DNA of 64,000 nt, from assembly GCA_001600455.1 (NCBI GenBank), contig BCKC01000014.1:1-64000 (forward strand). Direction: 5' to 3'. Within the stretch, counting starts at the first letter, position 1. Each line of letters opens with the position of its first letter. Both the position numbers and the translations under genes were made by a program. The notes under the pieces were generated by a model. It did not search any database and had not been told where the DNA came from. It worked only from the letters and a program-made list of their open reading frames with translations. The stretch comes from Endocalyx cinctus. Its lineage: Eukaryota; Ascomycota; Sordariomycetes; Amphisphaeriales; Apiosporaceae. Positions 54,824 through 64,000 of this stretch are shown here, piece by piece.

Positions 54824-56486
54824 TCACGACTTCTGTGGACGACCTCGAGGGCGTCCGCGTCTGCCCTTCGGAGCCGCGGGCTTCTCCACCTCCTCTTCAG
54901 CCTCCTCGTCTTCGGCAGCCGCGGCAGTCTTGGACTTCTTGCTGTTGCCCTTGGCTTTAGCAGCAGGTTGGGCCTTAGCCTTGGCCGTAGTCGTAGTCTT
55001 AGCTTTGCCTTTTCCCTTGGCTGCGGGAGGTGCAGCCTCCTCCTCCTCTTCTTCATCTTCGTCGTCAACGACTGGAGTTACCTTGACGGTAGCCTTAACC
55101 TTAGCCTTAGCCGCAGCCTTAGCCTTGAGCTTTCCCTTGGTTGTGCGAGGTGCAACCTCCTCTTCCTCTTCTTCCTCGTCTTCATCGTCAACGACCGGAG
55201 CTGCCTTGGGGGTTGCCTTGGCACGGCTAGACTTGCGAGAAGGGGCAGGCTTCACTTCCTCCTCCTTGGCAGCTTTACCGGTAGCTTTACCGGCAGTAGC
55301 CTTACCGTTGCTTTTGGCCTTCTTCTTGGCAGGCTCCATCACCTCATGCTCCTGTTCCGCCTCGTCTTCATCTTCTTCGACAATCTTGCGGCTACGCTTG
55401 GCAGATTTCTTAGCAGGTTCCTTGGCCTGCTCTTCTTCCTCGTTGTCCTCGTCGTCTTCGTCTGCCTTCTTGCGACCGCGCTTGGCCGCCTTCTTGGGAG
55501 CAGCCTTCTGCTTCTGGGAAGAAGCTTCACCTTCTTCATCCTGTGGCGAGGGTCAGTATATTGATGGCGGTGATAAATATTAGCTAACAGGAAGGCTATT
55601 ACCTCATTGTTCTTCTTGGCACTCTTGCGGCCACGGATACCAGTTTTTCCAGGAACGTTGAATTCAGGATCCTATTAAGAAAAGTTAGTTATATGGTATG
55701 TAATTGCTATAATAGAGAGAATGAAAGGAAAAAAAAAACTTACGCCGTTGAAGTCTTCAGGGTCGATATGGCCCTGCTTGATAACGCGCTGAATCTTCTC
55801 CTTGATCTCCTCGCTGTAATTATACCTTTGTTAGAAGTTTGCAATATAGGGAATCAAACAAATATATTAGGACATACTCGGGAATCTCATCATAACCGTC
55901 CAGCATATCCCAGTCATACTCATCCTCACCATCTTTCTTGATGTTATCCTTCATATTGACAACAATCTTGCCGGACGTGCAGCCCCTATCGGAAAGAATG
56001 TGTTAGCTTGTTATGATTCAAAAATAATATAGTTCAATAAAATTACACAAGACTTGAGCAGAATAACTTGTATTCATAGAAGAGAACGGTTCGATGAAAA
56101 ACACTTACCAGTGACGCCACTTCCAGGAACCATGGTCAGTGCCAGGCATAGTGACCCAAGTGCCAAGTCGAACTTCACCCTTCATGATCTTTCGACCTTC
56201 GGCCTTGCAGACTGCATCCTGACAACCGGCACGGTTGTTACCAGATATCTCTAGAGAGGATGTCAGTTAACCTGTTCATTTTGGCATCGCCTTATCATAA
56301 TCTATATGAAAAGTATGAAATATGTCCAGAATATGGCATTTGGAGTTGATTTTTTTTTTTTTTTTTTTTTTTTGGATGAAGAGAATGGAAGCGACGAAAA
56401 GATATTGATATGATCGGATTAACTGTTAAACACGAGGGAAGAATAAGAAAATGAAAGAGTGACATACCGATGCGATAAGAAGACAT
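54824..56486 (-). CDS. PARP-type zinc-finger protein with acidic/basic repeats and AT-hook-like end
   Basis: Six exons, 56486-56468, 56250-56109, 55985-55878, 55813-55744, 55671-55603 and 55540-54824, give 374 residues. PARP-type fingers recognise DNA strand breaks. The finger (residues about 1-65) reads MSSYRIEISGNNRAGCQDAVC, then MKGEVRLGTWV, and GSWKWRHWGC, giving a CCHC set; no ADP-ribosyl transferase domain follows, so it is not a PARP enzyme. Downstream, DGYDEIPDEEIKEKIQRV suggests a small helical region, then long Lys/Ala and Glu/Asp tracts with two near-identical modules (VVDDEDEEEEEE followed by KGK/KAK-rich). The end GRRGRPRGRPQKS is AT-hook-like. Likely a nuclear chromatin or DNA-damage protein. 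Exon 1 has 19 nt; intron 1 carries T24 (sense A24). Confidence 0.88.
56350..56373 (-). repeat. Homopolymer (T24, sense A24) in intron 1 of the PARP-finger gene
   Basis: Twenty-four T on the given strand, poly-A in the transcript, in the middle of the 217-nt first intron. Confidence 0.95.
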
Positions 56487-57553
56487 CTTGTTGATTTCCA
56501 CGAGTACCGTAGAAAGGTAGGTTACGTGTGGAATCTCTTGGGTATCTGTGTATCAAAGTTATGATCTCGAGTAATGGAAATGACACGGAAGAATATAATT
56601 AAAAGAAAGAAAGAAAACAGTGATCTGAGTCGAAAATTTGAGTCGGATGAAGTCAAAGATGTCCGACGAAAAAAGGGAAGGAAAAAGAAAAGAAGTGAAA
56701 GGATTAGGATGTGTATTATATATAATTTTTGATTCGAGAAGTTTGAGAGTCTTCTGGGGGAAAAAAGAGAGAGAGGGAGAGATGTTATGTATAAATACCT
56801 TAGATGGGAGGTGCAGGTATATACCATAAAACAAGAATTCCGAATCGAATTAATACAGTGAAATAAAGAGAAATGAAGAGGTTACGAAAAAGAAAAGAAA
56901 AGAAAGATTCAAGTGGGAAATAACGGAAGAAAATCCCAGTTGTTTATAGAGAATCAAGTGGGAGAAAAAAAAATGGATGAATGGATGAAGGCAGAGCGCG
57001 ACGATAAAAAAAATAATAATGAAATAATGAATGGTCGCGTCTTTTGTGAGAGGTAGAGGTAGAGGTAATAGACAGCCTAAAATAAACAACAGCGCCTATT
57101 GAGTTGAGTTACAGCGAAGTCTTAGGGGACTCTGAGGGAACCCTTAGGCGGCTCTTAGGCGGCTCTTAGGCGGCTCCTAGGCGGTTCTCAACGCTGAGCT
57201 TACAGTATGTTAGGCAGCAGGACAGGCATTAATTAGGCAATCACTGTAACATAACAAATTGCCCTTATTCAAACATTCAATAATGACAATATGACAGTAT
57301 TTACTCTACTATAACACGTATATATTTCACTATTTTGTGCTTTCCTGTCCCTGTCCTTCTTGCTTTTTGTTTTTTTTTTTATCCCCCTTCTTGTTCTAGT
57401 TTAATATTACATATTAGACAATAGACTAGAGGACAAGGCAAAGAAATCTTAGCTTGAATCCTTACCGAATAGCTATCGTCAAATATGTTACATAAGTAGA
57501 TAGATATATACACACTACAAACAAAAAAGAACAGAATATGTACCATCATCCCC
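56487..57553. promoter_or_regulatory. PARP-finger gene promoter and ATR 3' flank
   Basis: About 1.07 kb. The first 550 bp are purine-rich on the given strand (GAAAGAAAAG words). A tandem repeat of 11 bp lies at 57143-57186. No gene recognised; open frames here are low-complexity Phe/Leu/Ser products of the purine tract. Confidence 0.5.
57143..57186. repeat. Tandem 11-bp repeat, CTTAGGCGGCT x 4
   Basis: Three perfect copies (57143-57153, 57154-57164, 57165-57175) followed by one copy with two changes (CCTAGGCGGTT, 57176-57186). A partial related word CTTAGGGGACT lies just before, at 57121-57131. Confidence 0.95.
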
Positions 57554-60500
57554 TTAGAAGAAAGGACACCAACCAATATACATAGCAGTGAGGTTCTTGT
57601 GACTAACCGCCTGTTTGACAAGTTCCTCCACCTGGCCCTCCACACCAAGAGGTATGCTCTCGTTGGGGAGGAGACCCCTGACCTTCCTCTTAATACTGTC
57701 AACGACACTTTGTGGGTTGAGTCTTACGGTTTCATGTCTTCTGCTACGCTTATCCTTCTGCAGATCTAAGGTTGGGTCATATATGAATGCCTCGAGAATT
57801 GACATCAGTGTTTCCTCCTGTTGTCGTAGGATACCGAGCGTCAGTTCTGAGCATCGTCGGAATGGACCTTCGTATCCGTAGACTCCCATCGCCGCCACCA
57901 TGTTGTGGGTCAACCGGAAGGGCACCCTCTCAGGCTGGGTAAACGTGAGACCCTTGTCGAATAGACAGTTGAAATCTACGTGGAAAATACCACCATTGCC
58001 TTCTTCGAAGAGGACGTTCTCTCCGTGCCGGTCTCCAAGTCCCAAGATCGTGCCCACCATTGACATTACTGCGCAAGATCTCGTGTACCTGAGTCGAGCC
58101 GGGAACCACTTCGCCGGGTCTGGAAACTGCATAGTGAACCACTCCGATAATACCGGCGGAAACTTGCCCAGTACCTCCTCGGTGAAGATTCGAGTATTCT
58201 TATCACTCGAAGCAGCATCCTTCATCATCGCTTGGAGTTGACCGTAGTTGGGGGCAATCCCACGGGATCGATAAATGGAGAGAAGTATGTCTCGAAGCGT
58301 CTTAAGGCCATCAACCCACTCGATAATACCACATTCCTCGTTGAGAGGTGTCACCGCGTAGGTTCTGATATACAGTTGTCGTCTGCTAGATTCCGCGTCT
58401 CTCTTGAGCGATCGATTGATCATGCCGTTAAATTCCATAAGACGTTGATCTGTACGGAGGTCGTCCTTGGGTTTAATCAGAAGACCATAGTTAACACCAT
58501 TCGAGCCTCTCGCCGTAAGCCGTCTCGGTTTTGCTAGAGAGCCTAGGACTAACACCTCGTCAAGGAACGAATCGATGAGAACTAGATCTCTAGAGAATGG
58601 CCGGTGCTTCTTCATTTTATCTGTCAGCGTCGGGAGAGTCGCTGTGAGGCAAGCTTCAACTGGTACCACAAGTTGGCACGGTGTACACTTGTGGTTGAAA
58701 TTGAGGTCTCGAGTAATGCTTGCCACCGTCGTTCGATTGCTTTGGAAATCTCCGTTATTACAGGCCGAAAGGAGCTGCCCGGCTAGCTTTTCACCCATAC
58801 GTAGTAACTGTTTGATATCGTAGGAACCACTATCTGCTTTCCTGTTCCTCCCGTTGAGCTTTAACAGGATTTGCTGACCACGTTGCTTACGGTCCGAGGC
58901 AGCCTGCCTTGATGTCATCATACCAAATATGTTCCATATAGCCTGCCGTGGGTAAGCCTCGACCACTCTCACTATGATCTCCTCCAGTATCATGAACGCC
59001 TCGGCGTTGGGATGAGCAATCCGAGCAACTAGTTGAGGGAGTGCTGTGTAAAAAATGTATGCCGGCATCTTCATGATGTTTTTGTTTATGTATTTATGCA
59101 AGTCATTCAACTGCAACTTGCGACGATGATAAAGCTCTCTCGAGACCGAGACTTTGCCGTCCGGCGCCTTATCAAGCTTAGCTGCGAGTTCAAGCCAGAG
59201 AGTTAGAATGCGAGGAAGCGTCTGATACAAATATTTCGTCCCACAATTAAGCGACCGTAAATAGTTTTCGATGACGAGCTTTGCCATCTCTCCGGTGAGA
59301 AATTCATCGCTCTGATCATCAGGCCTGAGCTCTTTCTCCGATTCTAGAATTTTCTTGTAATGTCGACCAAGGTAGTAATGGCCCTTTTCCCACGTCCCGT
59401 AGTTCAGTGGGACGTTCCTATAATACTCACGCAGCGTAATTGATTGAGTCTGGCCAGCGCTATCGAGCCATTTCGCGAGAAGCAGCTGAGCACGCGCGTT
59501 AAGCATGTTTGACGACGGATCGGCTGCTGACGCGCTCTCGCTGATACTTCGATTCACAAATGCTTTATTAGCCAAAGCACCTTGAAGAGTTTGTATGGCT
59601 TTTCGGTTTTGGCCTTCTTTCCATAGTATTCGAGCGTTCTCAATAGTGGAGGCATCGTCGCCAAGTTGTGAAGCGTGGAGCACCGCGTTGAAGGATCGAT
59701 GCATCGCGTTAGCTTTCCTCGCAATGCGGGCGCTAGATAACCACAGGGCGGAAATATCCAAGTCGCTGAATCGAGGCCTATTCAGAGTTAATATCAAATC
59801 GAATATCGGAAATCAAGAACGCTTACCTGACTAGCTCCATAGCGGCTCTTCGGATGCCAAGAACATATTGTTTATCATTAACATATGAGCCAATGACCTC
59901 AAGTCTCGTGTCCAATGTCTTAAGCACTTCCTGAGGATGTTGCAGTCCATCTCCCACATTGCTGCCAGCAATAAGCTCTAGATCGGTCAATACGTGAGAT
60001 CGCAGCATTTGCTCGTGGCAAGCTTGTAGTGTAGACGTGCTTGAAAACGTCATAGAAGAACCGATCCGCTCTCTTATAGCTCTCAATTCTTCAAAGAATG
60101 CTTGCGACCAGCCTTTCTGAAGATATAGTAGCGCTTGTGCTATCGACACGTTGAAGTCCTCCGAGGGATCTCCTTGGTACTTGCTTATGAATCTTTGCAT
60201 CCTATCCCATTTACTACTTGTCCAGGAAGCTTCTACCGCGTATGACAATATCCTATTGATTGTTGTAACCCCAGCGTGTTTTTCCATACCCTCGACGTAA
60301 TTCAGGAGTGCATCTGTGTAATGAGAGTTAGCGGAGAGAATATAGGAGAGGGTCCAAGAGAGGTTGGGTTAAGCTTACCATACTGCCCAGATTCTTTGAG
60401 GCAAGTGAGCAAATCTATTTGCATATCGACATTATCAGGATCATCAGCGAGTTTGATCTCGTACCAAGTCTGGGCTGCAGCCCACCGCCCTGCCTTTCGG

Positions 60501-63500
60501 TGGCCCAAAACTTGTTGATTCAAATCAAGTACGTGCAGATGAGCAGATATCCCCTCGAGACCATCGGGTTCGTCAATGAGAGTGTATATGTCCTGCAGCT
60601 TCTGTAACAAGCGATCTCTTTTCTCAATGTTGCTCGTACCGACGTCGTTAATGTGTCGTTCGAGATAAACCAGCGCTCGGGAGTACTCCTGGCATTCTAC
60701 CGCACGTTGTGATAATAACTCGGCCGGGAAGGTGAGCATGATCTCGTGAATCATGATAACAGTTTTCTTCTCGCGACTGCTCAAGTTGGATTGAATCTTT
60801 TTCTGCCGCTCCCATCTCGAGCTATACTCAAGGAATCGGAAAATAACCTGCCGGAGTCAGTTCCTGGTTACTAGAAAGCCATGCAACAGTGATCATTTTT
60901 TCACTCACCTCGTAGAACAGTTTATGGTCCTCCCGCTGTGCGTAAGACGCTTCACTTGGAAGATCATGTTCAAGAATCGTACGTAATTCTTGAATCACGT
61001 TTTGTTTTTGGTTTTCGGAACACTCATCTCCAGTAATTATGTTGAAAATTACGTAGGGAAATAAGAACTTAGCGATGGATGCATCCTTGATACTAATTAA
61101 CCGGCACAGAGGCTCGAAAACCAGTGTAGCGAAGGGGCCTTGGGGTTGGCGGAGGCAATCAAGCATCAAAAGCCTCATCCAATTAAAGGACCCTATTGGA
61201 TTATCTTTGCGGTAAATTGGATACTCCGCCGGCTTCAAGTTCATGGGTACGATAGAGTAACTTGAGGCGAGAAAGGGCGTAAGCACCTCTCGAGCAAGTT
61301 CTGACATGGACAGCCATTTACGGTAAATGGCTCCAGCCTCTCTCGAGCCGACAACTCTGACGGCTTCTCTGATATCACAGTTCCCAAGCAGCATCTGCAT
61401 CGCATATGCGAGAAGACCTTGAAACTTAGTGTCCGTTTGGGATATGAATGATTTCACCAAGACATGTTCCAACAAAAACATGACAAAGTCGGTCGTTTCG
61501 CTGAAATCTTCGAAATTGCTCACGACGATTGGGAGCAATTCTTTTCGGGCAGTTTCGACCTCAACCCGGTTAGGATCTAAACATCCGACCAAGCCAATAC
61601 ACTGAGTGCAAAGATCGCAGATTTCTCCCGATACTCCGTTGTAATTTGAAGAGCAATCTAAAAGAGCCCGCACAAGGGTCGGGACCACAGAATCTGGGTT
61701 CTCGCTAACCGCGGATGTTTGCAGATAGTTTTGCTGATTTTGTAAATAAGTCACGAGCTCCCTCAACCCTTGAAGTACAACTCCGCTATTCTCGTGGCGG
61801 ATTCTCTCAGCTAGGAGCAGGAAAGCCGTCCGGGTATCGACAACAGAAGCCGATCGTACCTGATCAAGCTTATGTTGGATGTCAGACAATTCATTGATAT
61901 CACTTAGTGATGGGAGTTTAGTGATAAAGGTCTCAACAATCTCGGGCTCTTTTTCAAGCAGATAGTCAATCAGATCTCGGCATAGCTGTCGCGTGGCGTT
62001 ATCAGCAGAGCCCCAATACTGACTAATAAGGACGAAAGTCGTTTCGATGAGCACTTCAACGTCTTCTGACTCGAGATTAATCAGCATAGCAGCCCAGCAC
62101 GAGAAAGCAGCAGAGCGAAGCTCATCGTTAGACATAGCTGCCAAGACGCAAGCCGAAATCTATATCATAAGTCAGCTAAAATGGCAATGACAGTGCATTG
62201 AAAAAGAGGGTTTCGATAAAAAAAAAGAAAGAAAGAATAAACTCACCTGCGGACGAGCAGTACGGATATAATGTCTTCCTGCTTTGATTAATTCTTCCAT
62301 AGACTTAATAGACCGTTTTTGATCTTGTAAAGTGAATTGTTGGTCAGTGGACTCATCAAATACTTCTCCTAAGTACGTCATCAAAGCCAAAGCAAATCGT
62401 TGTAGGAAAACACCTGTTGCGGAGGCAGGCTTCAGCTTTCCTTCTCCATTCGCTGCAGAAAACATCACTGCCATCTGAGCTAAGGCATTCCGAATCTATA
62501 ATTCTGTTAATACTGTACTTAACAAAAAAAAAGTTAATATGTATTTCTTTTACTTACTTGAGGTTTGCGTGACACATCTGCATCAGCGGCTGCCTTCAGG
62601 AGCTCAAGAGCAGTCAGGGCCGGTTCCAAGCGTATGAGGTCGATCAGATTGAAGTCATCGAAGTGGGGAGATACATGTCTAAGTATAGACATCGCATATT
62701 GTTGAATATCCTGAGTTTCCTGTATCAATAGTCGAGCCAATATGCGACCTAAATTGTTCTTGTCTAGGCAAGGTTCCCAAGGCTGCTGTTCATTGCGAGC
62801 ATCAGCAAACTTCTGAATTATTTCCTTTTTCTTGCCAAGTACGAGATATGGCAGAGCATCTTCTTGAATATGCAGCAGTAGTTCGTTAACGTTCATGCTC
62901 AACAACTCCGCCAGCTTTTGTATCAATTGAGGTCGGGTTAGGATGTCCTTGACCACAGAGAAGGCAAGATATCTCCAAAACGGGGCAAAGAGGCTTCGAA
63001 GAGGTGTGCGGCGAAATTCGGCGAGTTGAACGATCTACGGATAGTTAGGTTTCTGAAATGGTAAGAGACTTTAGATGTATGAAGCTGAAGGGCTTACCTC
63101 GGCAGCCGCCATATACGTTGCTATAACATTATCGTGTCCTAAGTATTCAACTAGTTGCCCAAGCACAAGATTCAATTGATCATCTGGAACAACCCTGGGG
63201 CTATATTAGCGACGTGCCGGTATATTGCCAGTATCAGTAGACATACCGTGCTACTTGTCCCCAAGTCATGATGACAGTCTCGATGAGATGAGCTTGGTTT
63301 TGTTCAGAGGCGGATCGAAGCAGCGTAAGTACATGTCCTCTATTCTTCCGAACCGCGTTAGAGACGCTGCCTATATGATCAGAATCAACCAGGAAAGCAG
63401 ATATGGTTCTCCTAGAATACTGTTAGCTACATGATGCGAGACTTTCTGAGAGTCAGGTACTCACGAAGCAGTAATCCGGAGCTCCCTAATAGAACTTGAA

Positions 63501-64000
63501 AGCGATTTCAGGCACCACTGAGCGGCGGCCGATTTCTCTATATCAAGAAATTCGGTATTACTGCAATGCCTTACAATCCTTCTAAGAGATAACATCGCAC
63601 TAATTCGCGGTCGACGTGACTCTTGAAAATCTGAGAGCTGTAGCAAAAAAGAAAAAATTACCAAGACAAATTTCTTAGCTGTACTATCGAAGCATAGCGG
63701 GGCCGCAATATCGTGTCTAAAATTCTGGCAGAAATTACAATCAAGATCTGAAAGTCTGCCTTCATCATCGCTGCTCATAGTCAGCGTATCATCAGCTGAG
63801 CAACAAACACGACCAAGGAGTTGAATAATACGGCACTGTTTGGCTTCAGAAAGTTCGGAGAAACGGGCCCTATAAAGATTAGAAAACGTCATTATGTTAG
63901 TAGCTAAAAGAGCAAGGTGTCTTACTGGAAAACTTTCTCAAATCCAGATAGAGAATCTTGTGATTCTTCGCCTAATGTTTGCCATAGTTGATGGACGACT
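57554..64000 (-). CDS. Mec1/ATR (Rad3/UVSB) PI3K-like checkpoint kinase, 3' part; 5' end beyond window
   Basis: Ten exons are visible: >64000-63926, 63869-63465, 63411-63247, 63194-63098, 63034-62558, 62495-62247, 62159-60909, 60847-60379, 60313-59827 and 59777-57554, so roughly 1960 residues of the C-terminal side. ATR kinases sense single-stranded DNA and stalled forks and signal through Chk1. HEAT-like repeats lead into the FAT region, then the kinase domain with GTILGLGDRHGENVLF (catalytic loop DRH) and GIFHVDFNCLFDKG (the DFG-equivalent), and the FATC end VEELVKQAVSHKNLTAMYIGWCPFF-type, ending exactly in the family's WCPFF. The hydrophobic QPERVPFRLTHNMVAAMG follows the loop, as in ATR. 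Splices were placed by phase and all close. The N-terminal third is missing only because the window ends. The name is secure; ATM is unlikely because the sequence around LTHNMVAAMG and the FATC match Mec1/Rad3. Confidence 0.93.

Overview
The window is nuclear DNA of a filamentous ascomycete (Pezizomycotina; gene content and style fit a Sordariomycete, but species or order cannot be fixed from sequence alone). The evidence is short GT-AG introns of about 45-110 nt, separate monocistronic genes on both strands, a CFEM protein, a fungal-type RNA-dependent RNA polymerase, and an AT-rich block at the left end that looks mutated by RIP (repeat-induced point mutation). It is ordinary genic chromosome, not a virus, plasmid or prokaryotic island.

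Layout: 1-1.9 kb is a gene-free AT-rich block almost without CpA on the given strand. From 2.4 to 24.5 kb come a peroxiredoxin, ribosomal protein eL24, tRNA adenosine deaminase Tad1, the NAC beta subunit, a large RNA-dependent RNA polymerase, an unrecognised two-exon gene with a Cys/His-rich tail, AIM11, another unrecognised protein, a 2-oxoglutarate/iron oxygenase and the exosome cofactor Lrp1. From 25 to 38.4 kb there is a block rich in mitochondrial genes: a Cbs2/PanE-like protein, a twin-CX9C protein (MIX17/CHCHD2), COQ4 and SHY1/SURF1, interleaved with PDCD5, an ER-type UBX protein and CENP-T. From 41.6 to 64 kb lie Rac GTPase, NOP6, a CFEM protein, CMS1, EMC1, a PARP-type zinc-finger protein and the 3' two thirds or so of a Mec1/ATR kinase that runs off the right edge.

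Most genes are housekeeping functions and do not form one pathway. Loose themes are ribosome and RNA biology (eL24, NAC, Lrp1, Nop6, Cms1, Tad1), mitochondrial assembly (AIM11, Cbs2-like, MIX17, COQ4, SHY1), ER membrane homeostasis (UBX protein, EMC1) and genome integrity (RdRP, CENP-T, PARP finger, ATR). Exon borders were worked out by hand from GT/AG sites, reading frame and family knowledge; reading frames were checked to close for the spliced genes except where stated.

The least ordinary signals are non-coding: the strand-asymmetric loss of CpA at the left end, a 0.3 kb MITE-like element with about 34 bp inverted ends and TA flanks at 29.56-29.86 kb, a 10-bp palindrome present five times only in non-coding DNA, and long poly-A tracts lying in the sense direction inside several introns. 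I did not find a convincing new multi-gene system. No tRNA, rRNA, CRISPR or complete autonomous transposon was seen.
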